Source: Selaginella moellendorffii
Taxonomy: Eukaryota; Streptophyta; Lycopodiopsida; Selaginellales; Selaginellaceae
Assembly: GCF_000143415.4 (NCBI RefSeq)
Contig: NW_003314287.1
Location: forward strand, 565,160-629,159
Length of the DNA: 64,000 nt
Direction: 5' to 3'
Within the stretch, counting starts at the first letter, position 1, and the number at the start of each line of letters is the position of its first letter. Shown piece by piece: positions 10,541 to 20,695 of the stretch. Under the pieces are notes generated by a model that made no database searches, had not been told where the DNA came from, and saw only the letters and a list, made by a program, of their open reading frames with translations. Position numbers and translations under genes: made by a program.

Positions 10541-12290
10541 TCTTAAACTCTAAACTACTTAAATATACTCAATTCATCCCTTATATGCAAAGTAGCATTC
10601 GAGGGAACATAAGTTGTATAGATCCTCGCTTTTATCACTTCCCAAGTGGTCACCAGTCTTTCATTAGCCTCTATTGTTCTCCACCAAAACTTAGTATTAT
10701 TTTCTAAGTATGGTTTTGCATATGGGACCATTTCTGAGCTTAGTAATCATAATGCTCGAAAGTAATCCTCCATATCATAAAATTAATTCTCCACTATCTT
10801 ATAGTCATTCACTCCCTTGAAGACTAATGGGGGCTTTGGTTTATACTTGGGAACTTCTTGAGGGATTGACTCTACTTTGGTTTTCCTAACTTTGTTTAGT
10901 CTTACTTCAATGCTCGCCAAAGAGTCCATACCTTCTGCATTGCTAGCATTTACAATCTTTTGCCTTTTTTTTTTGCTTCTTGTCATGCTTTAACTTGTGT
11001 ATAAAGGTCTTTAGTTAGGCATTGATTTGTGTCAATTCTCCTTCCAGAGCATCCAATTGAGCTTTGAATGACAAAACCTTACCACTAGACTTATGTTTAA
11101 AAGTCTCTTCACTAGAATCCTCCTTATGTGTGTAGTAAGTAATTGAACCTAAGTAGAACCAAGCTGGAGTTGGTACGATAGCTAGGAAATTTGGCAACGA
11201 CACTTAACAAAGGCCAAGACAAAGGTGGTCAGATAGACAAGGTAAACTGGTAAATTAGCAAAATAAAATTTATAGCTTATAATCTGGTATCATAGTGCAT
11301 TTTCTTTAGTTCTAGCGAAAGATAGGGGTGGATTGCTAAGAGATGGCTAAACATTAAAGCAGAGACAAAACCTCCTTTAAAAATGGAACCTTATGTTAAA
11401 CAGGAAGTTGTGGATGAGGAACCCCTGAGCAATAGAGTGTTAGCCAACTCTTCATAGGTTCCCAAACCCTCTCTCAATCCCCTCCTCGGTTACACTAAAC
11501 TTAAAGTTTAGTTACACTCCTTGTAGTCATAAGTAGCCAAGCACACTAAACCTCTAGATTCCTAACAAACTTGAGTACTATAAGGCTCATTAATCCTTAC
11601 CTCTTTTTAGGGGCTTATGCCTTCCCTTCATGATGGAGGTGGGGAGTTAAGGTAGGCCAGTAAACCATGGTGTTTCCCCCTAGTATCTTAGACTAATAAA
11701 TACATATAAGGTTTGGGATTTAAAAAGTCTTATGATCAAGTCTTGTGTACTATAGAAGGGCACCACTCCACCGAAGTCGAGAGCACCCAGTTGGCTTCCT
11801 TTCTAAGAGCAAGAGCTACTCTTAAGCACTTTCTTGAAGAACCTCTCTGGCACTCTTGAAGCCCATACTCACTCCCTAAGGCTACTAACCCTTAATCTTA
11901 ACCCCAACTTAGTTTGGAAGCACCATTAGAAAACTCCTTCAAGACTAGGTCTAGGTCTTAGCCTCACTATCCTTATTGTTTTTACCCCCCCCCCCCCCCC
12001 CCCCCTCTCTCTCAGGGGACAATCACTTTGGGCTTTCACCCTATGACTTATATTAATACTTATATTCGGTCTCAGTCTCCAACCTGATCTCAAAATCAAT
12101 CTTGGATCTTAGACTTGATCTCAAACTCGATCTTGAACTCAGTTTCAAACTCAGTTTCAGACTCGATTTTAGACTTGGTTTTATCCAATAAACTCTTTAT
12201 CATTCCAATTGTGGTTTTCCAATAGGGAACTTTTAACCTATAACACTTGAGGAGTTGTTTCCTTATAAGTTTTTGTCACTAACTAAGGCA
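10541..12290 (-). mobile_element. Relic B, right part: gag, inverted PBS segment, LTR
   Basis: 10545-11130 is homologous to about 8868-9440 of element A (gag; the minus strand has EVPKYKPKPPLVFKGVNDYK near 10800). 11135 to about 11425 is homologous to the LTR/PBS/leader junction of A but in the opposite orientation. 11425-12290 is LTR sequence in the original orientation, with a C homopolymer near 11988-12004 and a decayed GACTC array at 12060-12185. The LTR fades out near 12290. Confidence 0.65.
11135..11425 (+). repeat. Inverted LTR/PBS segment within relic B
   Basis: Read as the reverse complement, this about 290-bp piece matches the stretch of element A that runs from leader (near 9430) through the PBS into the LTR (near 9740). 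Flanking sequence on both sides keeps the usual orientation. TGGTATCA at 11287-11294 is the PBS, now pointing right. This is a local inversion, not a second insertion, because the flanks continue the element in register. Confidence 0.6.
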
Positions 12291-12892
12291 AAACACAACA
12301 AGATAAAAACTCTTTATTGGGCCAAATATATTTAGTTAATAGCAAGTTTATCTTCTAAGTACACTCGAAATGCCCAATTAATTATATTAGCACAAGAGTG
12401 ATTGATAAAGGATCTAGTAATACTAATTTTTTGTCGTCCTAGCAATAAAAGAAGAATATTTAAAAGGACTTACAAACAGATATTTTTTATACCCACAATC
12501 ATATTTACGACATCTCCATCCATTATGATAGTAAGGAGAGAGTGTCTTGGTTGACAAGTATCTTTCGATATTTAAAATCACATTCCCCGAACTTTACTAT
12601 CATATTTGTTTGGCCTCATTATATCAAGGTTAAATGTTCTATTTAGACCTTTTATGTTTATCCTTATTTCACAATCCATGTTTCTCCACTATTATATCCA
12701 CCCATCTTCACTCCATTCTTGAGACTAAACTCCAATCCATCCCTTTTACCCTTCCACCTCTCCTCCAAAGGAAAAACAAGTTTGAAGCCATTTGGGCAAA
12801 GAGGAGGAAATTAGAAAATTGAGAAAGAAATACTGTAGAAGAAGAAAAAATGGATAAAGGAACATTGGAAGAGGAATTTTTAGTAGTTGTCA
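12291..12892. other. AT-rich stretch before the gap
   Basis: No gene or known repeat is recognisable. Short open frames on both strands have no domain features. Composition is AT-rich like the sequence after the gap. Confidence 0.4.
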
Positions 12893-13518
12893 NNNNNNNN
12901 NNNNNNNNNNNNNNNNNNNNNNNNNNNNNNNNNNNNNNNNNNNNNNNNNNNNNNNNNNNNNNNNNNNNNNNNNNNNNNNNNNNNNNNNNNNNNNNNNNNN
13001 NNNNNNNNNNNNNNNNNNNNNNNNNNNNNNNNNNNNNNNNNNNNNNNNNNNNNNNNNNNNNNNNNNNNNNNNNNNNNNNNNNNNNNNNNNNNNNNNNNNN
13101 NNNNNNNNNNNNNNNNNNNNNNNNNNNNNNNNNNNNNNNNNNNNNNNNNNNNNNNNNNNNNNNNNNNNNNNNNNNNNNNNNNNNNNNNNNNNNNNNNNNN
13201 NNNNNNNNNNNNNNNNNNNNNNNNNNNNNNNNNNNNNNNNNNNNNNNNNNNNNNNNNNNNNNNNNNNNNNNNNNNNNNNNNNNNNNNNNNNNNNNNNNNN
13301 NNNNNNNNNNNNNNNNNNNNNNNNNNNNNNNNNNNNNNNNNNNNNNNNNNNNNNNNNNNNNNNNNNNNNNNNNNNNNNNNNNNNNNNNNNNNNNNNNNNN
13401 NNNNNNNNNNNNNNNNNNNNNNNNNNNNNNNNNNNNNNNNNNNNNNNNNNNNNNNNNNNNNNNNNNNNNNNNNNNNNNNNNNNNNNNNNNNNNNNNNNNN
13501 NNNNNNNNNNNNNNNNNN
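12893..13518. other. Assembly gap (626 N)
   Basis: A run of N. Open frames crossing it are artefacts. Confidence 0.99.
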
Positions 13519-13740
13519 ACACAATTCAACATTTAATATAGGAAATTGGGAAAATTAATAAAAATAAGTCTACACTCTCAAGGGTACACATAAAATCCTA
13601 AGAAATAATGGAAAAACAAAGGTTTTCAACAGTATTAATACCTAGGGAAACACATTTAACCCAAAACTCTAGCAAAAATTATTAAACCTTAGAATAGAGG
13701 AATACTCAACACTAAAATTGATCAAAAACTTTTCTAATAA

Positions 13741-13842
13741 AAAAAAGTAAAATTCTCAACTTTATGCACATATTCAATAGAAAACACTTAACTCAACACT
13801 AAATTGAGAATGAACATCATAACAATCACAAATGATTGACAT
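13741..13842. repeat. 102-bp direct repeat, copy 1
   Basis: The same 102 bp recur at 14677-14778 with what appears to be a single C/T difference. The intervening 834 bp are unique in this window. Copy 2 runs straight into the TA/TG microsatellite. Confidence 0.85.
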
Positions 13843-13979
13843 GTTAAAAGAATGAAATATTGCAAATGAGGAAGAAATACTAAGAATATAAAAAGATAGT
13901 CCATGCTGAAAAATAAAAAGAGGTTGAGAAAGAACAAAATACAAAAAAAAAGGATCAAATGGTAAATTGAAAGATTGAT

Positions 13980-14424
13980 ACTTACCCCATGAAATTTCTA
14001 ACTCGTCTTCAAAACTATCCTTAAAATATTCAAATTCTTTATCAACAAGAATCCACTTAAACTCATAAATATTATCTTCCCATAAATTTGATTCTTGAAC
14101 ATTCTCCAAAAACCAGATTACATCATCTATAACTCTTCAATTGATATCATAATCACATTCTATATCAGTAGGAGATGTTAGAACATTAAAAATATGAGAA
14201 GCTATGTAATCATGTCCCAAAGAAGCTAGAGATAGCAATACACTAAGGACTGAAATAACACTAATATGATCACACCTAACAACACCAAAAGCTTGATTTA
14301 ACAAAGTAGTTTCAGTAGCTTTAATTAATATACTCCTTGATGAATAACAGTGTGAAAAAGGGAGATTAGACAGAATAGTAAATTTAAGCATAAAAATAGC
14401 TAGAATTCTAGATCTAGTGTTCAA
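13980..14424 (-). pseudogene. AT-rich reading frame of unknown function with one stop
   Basis: A minus-strand frame starts with ATG at 14424 (MNTRSRILAIFMLKF) and runs 95 codons to a TGA at about 14139. It stays open in the same frame afterwards (RVIDDVIWFLENVQE, then an acidic stretch ending ELEISWG), followed by a plausible splice donor GTAAGT near 13988. The single stop is TGA, which could derive from CGA. I recognise no domain. It could be a broken gene, an exon with a misread base, or chance in AT-rich DNA. Confidence 0.3.
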
Positions 14425-14676
14425 AATTGTTCTTTTTATTCTTATTCTTTTGTTCTTTTTTAGATTTAGATTTGTATTAAATTTTTGCTGAGCAAATCAC
14501 TACCAAAAAACTTTGCCTAAAGATAAATTATAATGCCCCAATGTGAGTGCTCAAAATATGGGAATATGTATTTTAGTTAGGGTTTAAACAACTATGTATA
14601 TACAAGAATGGATGAATCAAATTTTCCCAAATAAATGGTCTATATGCTAAAGTATTATAATTAGTGTATTACTAAA

Positions 14677-14778
14677 AAAAAAGTAAAATTCTCAACTTTA
14701 TGCACATATTCAATAGAAAACACTTAACTCAACACTAAATTGAGAATGAATATCATAACAATCACAAATGATTGACAT
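14677..14778. repeat. 102-bp direct repeat, copy 2
   Basis: Near-identical partner of 13741-13842. The offset is 936 bp. Confidence 0.85.
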
Positions 14779-14784
14779 TTGTGA

Positions 14785-15048
14785 TATATACACATACATA
14801 CATATATTTTTATGCTTAAATGTATATGTGTATATGTATATGTATGTATATTTGTATATGTGTATATGTATGTATATGTGTATATGTATATATGTGTATA
14901 TGTATGTATATGTGTATATGTATATATGTATATATGTATATGTATATGTATATATATATATATATGTATATATATATGTATATGTATATGTATATATATA
15001 TATGTATATGTATATATATGTATATGTATATGTATATATATATGTATT
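14785..15048. repeat. TA/TG compound microsatellite
   Basis: About 260 bp of alternating TATG, TATA and TGTATA units. All frames through it are open as Tyr/Ile/Met/Val/Cys repeats, which are not genes. Confidence 0.95.
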
Positions 15049-15290
15049 TATAGACCTTAAAAATTGAGGAATTGGCATATATATGCTATAATTGAATGAA
15101 TAGACTGTAACGTCAAAGAAAACAAACTTTATTATAATGACTTTTAGTGTTCTTACTTTTGCTTTATGAAAGAATACAGTTAATAAGTGAAAATGGAAAT
15201 TCACTTTAAACACAATCTAGAATATTTATAACAAAGTTAGGAGTTTATAATTAATAGCTCTTCTAAAATATTTTTTATTATTAACTTAAA

Positions 15291-16286
15291 ATGATTTTTA
15301 AACTCTTTTTGTTATTTACATTTTTTATTTTATCTTATGCTCAACCACCTCAAACTAGATGGATTGGAGGTTTGGGTCATTTTGGTAATCAGCACATTAG
15401 AAGAATTATCTCTCAACTTAGACTTTTAATAGAAAGTATTGATATTAATCAACCAATTGTATTGAACAATCATAACTTTTATCTTTATGATACTATTGCT
15501 GCTGGTTACCAACAAGTTATGATTAGAATTTATGTTGTTCCTTCAGGTTTTAGAAACTTTATTAATTGTAATCCACTTCCTGCTAATTATCAATTTAGTG
15601 GCCAATATATTCAAAATATTTTCTTAGAAATTTTACGATTAGTAGAGTATCATGCACAAAGATATGGTTTAGGAATGATTGGTACTGTATATAGGTATTT
15701 TTCAATAGATTATTTTACATTTGGAAATAATCCTGCAAGACATTCTACTGAACCATATCCTGATGTATCCTATCCAAAAGGATTACCTGATGATTCTAAT
15801 CCACCTCCTGAGATATTTGATATTAAAAAAGATATTGATACTTCTCAGTGTTGGCCATATCGAGCACAACTAATAAATGGTCCTTTAACTTTTTATGGCA
15901 CATATATAATAAATAGTAATAGTTTAATTTCTCCAACTAACAAATTTAGAGCTAAATTAATAAAGTGTAATCTAGTAATTGATGATATTAAAACTAACAA
16001 GAATATATGGTCTACAATGTCAGAAAGAAGTGATATTTTGTGTTATCTTCACCTCAACCCAGAGGAACATTTACTCATAATAGATAAGGATAATAATATT
16101 ATAGGGAAAAATAATAGTTTTGGTAAAAATGTAATAATATTTGCTGTTTTAACAATAGAAGATACTGGACACTTACTAGTAACATCTTATAATAATAGGA
16201 TGAAAAAGATAATTGGAGAAATAAATTTTAAACAAAACTATAAAATAGAAATAATATTTATTCTGGCACTATTCTCACATTGTTGA
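15291..16286 (+). CDS. Orphan secreted protein, AT-rich intronless gene
   Basis: An uninterrupted 331-residue frame. The first about 17 residues (MIFKLFLLFTFFILSYA) are a clear signal peptide with a likely cut before QPPQ, so the product should enter the secretory pathway. The mature part begins with a Gly/His-rich segment (RWIGGLGHFGNQHIRRI), has an aromatic-rich middle, a Pro/Asp-rich hinge near residues 155-180, and a few scattered cysteines (for example in SQCWPYRAQL). I recognise no family. Coding is very AT-rich (many AAT, TTT, ATA codons), unlike the GC-rich genes nearby but like its surroundings. No intron is needed. A frame this long is unlikely by chance in such AT-rich DNA. It could be a lineage-specific gene, a captured foreign gene, or a cargo gene of a repeat. 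Confidence 0.6.
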   Translation: MIFKLFLLFTFFILSYAQPPQTRWIGGLGHFGNQHIRRIISQLRLLIESIDINQPIVLNNHNFYLYDTIAAGYQQVMIRIYVVPSGFRNFINCNPLPANYQFSGQYIQNIFLEILRLVEYHAQRYGLGMIGTVYRYFSIDYFTFGNNPARHSTEPYPDVSYPKGLPDDSNPPPEIFDIKKDIDTSQCWPYRAQLINGPLTFYGTYIINSNSLISPTNKFRAKLIKCNLVIDDIKTNKNIWSTMSERSDILCYLHLNPEEHLLIIDKDNNIIGKNNSFGKNVIIFAVLTIEDTGHLLVTSYNNRMKKIIGEINFKQNYKIEIIFILALFSHC

Positions 16287-17356
16287 GTCCTTAACTTTAT
16301 CTCATTTATTATTTTAATGTTATTATTTTATTATGTATTTAATGTTCTTTATGGCCTTTATTTTTTATTTCTGATTCTTCTTCATTTTATTGTTGCTGCT
16401 CTTGCTCACAATGGTGAATCCATCCTACTGCTCATCTCCATATGAAGACTGCCAAAAAGAACATCATGGTTGGAGAGTCATTCAAACCTAGATCTACACA
16501 CCTAGCTCCTTTAAAGACTTATTAGATACTCTAAGCATCTACTATAGAATGAAAACTCCCATTTCATTTTCCATTTTGTAGCAAATATATCCTTCTACTA
16601 ATTGTCCTTAAAGTTTTGGTACACAATGATATCATAGCCTTCTACAACTCTATACAAAACTAGCTTAGCTTTTACGTATTACAAAGGTATGGCTTTGCAA
16701 AATCTAAATAGAACCTCAAACTGCTGATCTCCTCTATATTTTTGCTCTTCTATTCTTTGTTTTAGATGCCACAGCAAGGATTGATGGCAAGGATCTTATG
16801 AATGGAAGCTATAAACACCATCTAGAGTTGGTAGTATACAAGTTTAAGAATCTTACCTCTCATTTGTTGTTCTATTATTTGAGTTTTCTTCTTTATCAAA
16901 GTAGTTGAATGTTAATGAAAAACTCTGGCACGAGATAGAAGACAAAAAGGAACTACGACTCAGTTTAGCACTAAGAAAGCTACTTGAAACGAGTTATCCC
17001 AACATAAGAACCAAAATTACCATTATTAAATACTCAAGAATACAAAAGATAAACAAGTGATGGAGTGTAGTGCATTTTATCTCTCTTTAAGTTAATTGGA
17101 AAAGCGAAAAGAAATCTTAATAATGTTATTTATCTTAAATCTCAATATCACATGCGCTAAGAGTAGAGTGTGCCCCCAGGAGGCCCAGAATGCAATCGCA
17201 AACTCTCTCATGTGAAGCCATGCAAAAGATCTCTAGGTCAAGAACTACACTCTTGGTTATGGGCAACATCATTTTTGAAATGACCTTTTTATTCACCGAT
17301 TCGGACACTAGCTTTAGAAATTAATGAAGTTTCTCATTTACAGTGTTTCGTATATA
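16287..17356. other. Intergenic, no gene seen
   Basis: AT-rich up to about 17100, then closer to average composition. No long frame, RNA gene or repeat is recognisable. The right end holds the 3' flank of the minus-strand PPR gene. Confidence 0.4.
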
Positions 17357-19591
17357 TCACCAATAATCGTTACACGAACACATGCCATCCAGAAAGTGAT
17401 GGAACCGGTTTGTGTCCCGGACCAAGATCTCTCGCCCAGTGACCTTGGAGATGACCTTGGTAGCGGCATGGCAGTCCGAGCACACCCGCAAGTTTTTGAC
17501 GATCCGCAGTGGAGCGCCTGGAGGGGTGCTGATGAGCCCAAATGCAATCGCCAGCTTCTCGCTGTGGTACCAAAGCAAGTTCTCCTTCTCGTCCTCCTCG
17601 ACATCCTGGAGCACCACTTTGGTGTCTTGGAAGTACCCTGCTTCCTTCATTTGCCTGCCCAGCCGCTGGATCTCCGCGTAAATTTCGTCTCTCTGCGGAT
17701 GCATCTTGTCTCCGGCGATGAACTCGTGCACTCGATCCAAGACCTCTATCCAACTGCATCCAGGCTTCTTTTTTATTCCCCGCTCCTCCATAAGCTTCCG
17801 GATCCTGGCCGCGTCCTTGGGCCGTTTAGCCGCCGAGTAGATGTTGGCAAGCGTGATGTATGGAGACGAATTCTCGGGGTCAAGCTCGAAGACCACCTCG
17901 GCAGCGGCCTCTCCTCTCTCCACATCCGTGTACAGCTTGCAAGCGCTGAGCATCGTCATGTAGAGCAGCGGCCCCGGATGGAATGGCATGAGCCGGAGCA
18001 AATCCTCGGCATCGCGGAGCTTCCCAGCCCGGCCAAGAACGTCCACCATGCACGCGTAGTGCTCCAGCGTCGGCTCAACCTGAGTGTCTCCAACAATCGA
18101 CCGAAAGAAATCCCCCGAGGCCTCCACCACCCCCGAGTTGCTGCACGCGAAGAGAACGCTGATGAAGATGATATCGTCGGGGAGAGTTCCTTCGCTAAGC
18201 ATCCGGTGGTAAAGCTCCATTGCCTCGTCCACGCGACCGCGCTGAGCAAAAGCCGAGATCATCGACGACCACGAGATGACGTCCCTCCTCCTCATGCCGT
18301 CAAACACGATCTTGGCATCGCCCAGTGAGCCACACCTCCCGTAGAAGTTCACCAGCGCATTGCACACGACCAAGTCCGTGTCGAAGCCCCTCTCGGCGAC
18401 GGCGGCGTGGATCTTCCTCCCTTCCGCGAGAGCTCCCAGAAACGAGCAAGCATCGAGCAGGGTGATGAACGTCACCCGGTTTGGAGCCATCCCCTTCCTC
18501 GCGGAGCCCATCTCCCGGTAGAGCTCCAGCGCCATCCTCGCATGCCCGTTCTGGGCATACGCGGCAAGCATCGCACTCCAGGACACGACGTTGGGCCGAG
18601 AGATTTTCTCAAACGCTGCTCGGGCCTCCTCCACGCTCTGGCATTTGCCATACATGTTCACCAGCGCAGTGCCAACGATCACATCGACCTCCAAACCGGC
18701 ACCCGCCACCCGAGAGTGAACTCTTCTCCCCTCTTCCAGCGATCCTGGAGTGGTAAAACCACTGAGCACTGTCACATACGTCACCTTGTTCCTCTCCACG
18801 CCTCGGATCTCCATCTCTGTGTAGAGCTCCACCGCCTGGGCTGGATGCCCGTTCTGGGCATATGCCGCGATCATCGAGTTCCAGGCCACCGGATCTCTCT
18901 TGTTCGCCTTTGTGAAAAGCTCTCGCGCTTGATCGAGCCGTTTGCACTTGCCATACATGTTGATCAGCGCCGAGACGATGACGTGATCCCGGTCGTAGCC
19001 CTGGGACGAGATCCTTGCGTGGAGCAGCTTGCCAGCCGCGAGATTTCCAGAGATCGAGCAGGCGCCGAGGACATTGAGCAGCGTGATCTCGTCCGGATGG
19101 ATACCCTCGCAGTCCATGGCCCGGAACGCGGCGATGGCCTCGCTGCCGCAGCCATTCTGCGCGTAGGCGCCGATCAGGATGGTCCAGGAGAAGAGATTCT
19201 TGGCGAGGAGATTGTCGAAGACCGCTCGCGCGTCGACGACGCTGCCGCATCTGCCATACATCTGGATCAAGAAGCTGCCCACGTACCGATCCCTGTCCAG
19301 GCCGCAGCTCGCCGCGATTGAGTGGACGCGCCGGCCCTCCGCGATCGCCCCCGCATTGCCGCATTCCTTGAGCAGGTCGGAGAAAAGCCCGCGCTCGCTG
19401 GCCACGCCAGGATTTCGGGCAAGATCCTCGATCGCCTGCCTCAACCTGTTCCGCCCCTCTGGATCGCCGTCTTGGATGTGATCTTTGGAAAACCTGTGCC
19501 TCGCAGAGAGGCTCGTTGGCCGACTCTCCTGAAGCTCTTGGTGGTGCCTACCCGGGAAATCCAAAAACAGAGTGGAACCGAGCACAAGCAT
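17357..19591 (-). CDS. PPR protein of the PLS-E-DYW class (C-to-U RNA editing)
   Basis: A 744-residue intronless gene. About residues 70-585 are tandem PPR motifs of P, L and S type (for example NLFSWTILIGAYAQNG, DVISWSSMISAFAQRG) that bind organellar RNA. An E/E+ region follows, then a complete DYW cytidine-deaminase domain from about residue 651. The catalytic HSE is at 676-678 (HSEKLAIAFG), the zinc-binding CSDCH around 704-708, the terminal CSC at 738-740, and the protein ends NDYW. All metal and catalytic positions are present, so the enzyme should be active in editing C to U in plastid or mitochondrial transcripts. The N-terminus is Arg/Ser-containing and compatible with an organelle-targeting peptide, but which organelle cannot be told. 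Confidence 0.93.
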   Translation of the reverse strand: MLVLGSTLFLDFPGRHHQELQESRPTSLSARHRFSKDHIQDGDPEGRNRLRQAIEDLARNPGVASERGLFSDLLKECGNAGAIAEGRRVHSIAASCGLDRDRYVGSFLIQMYGRCGSVVDARAVFDNLLAKNLFSWTILIGAYAQNGCGSEAIAAFRAMDCEGIHPDEITLLNVLGACSISGNLAAGKLLHARISSQGYDRDHVIVSALINMYGKCKRLDQARELFTKANKRDPVAWNSMIAAYAQNGHPAQAVELYTEMEIRGVERNKVTYVTVLSGFTTPGSLEEGRRVHSRVAGAGLEVDVIVGTALVNMYGKCQSVEEARAAFEKISRPNVVSWSAMLAAYAQNGHARMALELYREMGSARKGMAPNRVTFITLLDACSFLGALAEGRKIHAAVAERGFDTDLVVCNALVNFYGRCGSLGDAKIVFDGMRRRDVISWSSMISAFAQRGRVDEAMELYHRMLSEGTLPDDIIFISVLFACSNSGVVEASGDFFRSIVGDTQVEPTLEHYACMVDVLGRAGKLRDAEDLLRLMPFHPGPLLYMTMLSACKLYTDVERGEAAAEVVFELDPENSSPYITLANIYSAAKRPKDAARIRKLMEERGIKKKPGCSWIEVLDRVHEFIAGDKMHPQRDEIYAEIQRLGRQMKEAGYFQDTKVVLQDVEEDEKENLLWYHSEKLAIAFGLISTPPGAPLRIVKNLRVCSDCHAATKVISKVTGREILVRDTNRFHHFLDGMCSCNDYW

Positions 19592-19746
19592 ATTCTGCCC
19601 TAGATTCTCGATCTAGTTTTGTCGAACAAAGTGTTATAGAAATTCCTGAGTGGACTGACTGATCATGACTGTAAGTTGCCAATGGAGAATGACTTGGATC
19701 AACTTCTAATCAACTCACAGACTCTACCAGCGCACTGAGCCTACCT

Positions 19747-19754
19747 ATAAAATA
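19747..19754 (+). promoter_or_regulatory. TATA box of the dirigent gene
   Basis: TATAAAAT lies 103 bp upstream of the dirigent ATG. The transcript would start near 19780, leaving a short leader that contains GA-rich repeats (19790-19832). Confidence 0.6.
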
Positions 19755-19856
19755 ACTAAAAGAGAGTGTACTCATAGAACAAAAGAAAAAGAGAGTCTAG
19801 AGAGAGCCTAGAGAGCTTAGAGAGAGAGAGAGCGCTTTAACTGATTTTGATCTTCA

Positions 19857-20405
19857 ATGCTGCGGCTCAGCATCCATGCCGCTCTGGCAGCAGCAGCGGC
19901 AATCTCTTGTTTCTCTTGCTTGATCTGCGCAGCAGGAGTGGAGCGCGATGGATCCAGCACCACCAGGCTCCACTTCTTCATGCACGACATGGTAAATCTC
20001 CAGAACCCAGCCAACGCCACCACCGCGCTCGTCGCCGGCCCAAAGAACAACCTCGCCACATTGGCATCGCTGGGATCCGTGATGGTGATCGACGACAAGC
20101 TCACCGAGGGGCCATCCCCGGACTCGCCCCTCGTCGGCCGAGCACAGGGCTTCTACATGAGCGACTCGACCTCCATCTCCAGCCTGGGCCTCTTCATCAC
20201 ATTCACGGCGGTGCTCAACAACGGGACCATCAGCTTGCACGGGCAGGACAATGTTCTGGACCGGGAGCGCGAGATCGCCGTCATCGGTGGCACCGGCGCG
20301 TTTAGATCCGCCGCGGGCTACGCGATCATCTCCACCAACAAGATGATCCCGCCGCTGTCTGTCATCCTCGATGTGCAGGTGTTCTTGAGGTTGCGGGCCT
20401 CGTAA
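19857..20405 (+). CDS. Dirigent protein
   Basis: A 182-residue single-exon gene, the usual length for the family. A signal peptide covers about residues 1-25. The dirigent fold follows with the typical landmarks LHFFMHDM, VMVIDDKLTEGP, VGRAQGFYMSDS, LFITFTAVLN and the C-terminal LDREREIAVIGGTGAFRSA. Dirigent proteins are extracellular and steer the stereochemistry of phenoxy-radical coupling in lignan or related pathways; some relatives act as cyclases. Two N-glycosylation sequons (NAT, NGT) fit secretion. The start is the first ATG after a TATA box at 19747, and an AATAAA lies downstream at 20467. Substrate cannot be inferred. Confidence 0.9.
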   Translation: MLRLSIHAALAAAAAISCFSCLICAAGVERDGSSTTRLHFFMHDMVNLQNPANATTALVAGPKNNLATLASLGSVMVIDDKLTEGPSPDSPLVGRAQGFYMSDSTSISSLGLFITFTAVLNNGTISLHGQDNVLDREREIAVIGGTGAFRSAAGYAIISTNKMIPPLSVILDVQVFLRLRAS

Positions 20406-20596
20406 TTTCTTCTTTGCCACTGGCTCGGGTAGTCAAGATCCTTGCCACCGTCAAAACGGAAAGGAAAAATAAAGAGAAGTCTCTCTACTTCACAGCGGTC
20501 TCCAGTGTGAAGTCTTTGGAATCAAGACCACCTAACGTTGGATCTGTTTCTTCTCGTTGCAAGTTCGCTACTTTCTACAGTCAGGGCCCTCGAGAA

Positions 20597-20695
20597 AGTC
20601 CCTGCCACCATGGCCCACTAATTGGCCACTTCCATCTCCTGGGAAGATCCCCCCGCCAATCGACCCGAGCATTGTATGGCTTCATTTTCTCAGCA
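20597..20695 (+). pseudogene. Cytochrome P450 N-terminal fragment
   Basis: The frame here reads GPLIGHFHLLGRSPRQSTRA, clearly related to the proline-rich hinge of the P450 gene 620 bp downstream (LPLIGHLHLLGRMPHQSLQA). No other P450 part is nearby, and membrane anchor and body are missing. It is a truncated duplicate, or the remains of a former first exon. Confidence 0.65.

Noticed and set aside
12708-13558. Several frames of 210-274 residues
   Set aside because: They cross the run of N and consist mostly of unknown residues.
14710-15213. Frames of Tyr/Ile/Cys/Met/Val repeats
   Set aside because: Translation of the TA/TG microsatellite.
17324-18328. 334-residue plus-strand frame, and a 304-residue one at 18407-19321
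   Set aside because: They are antisense shadows of the GC-rich DYW PPR gene; no domain is recognisable and the PPR reading is unmistakable.
18609-19364. 251-residue minus-strand frame
   Set aside because: Frame-shifted shadow of the same PPR gene.
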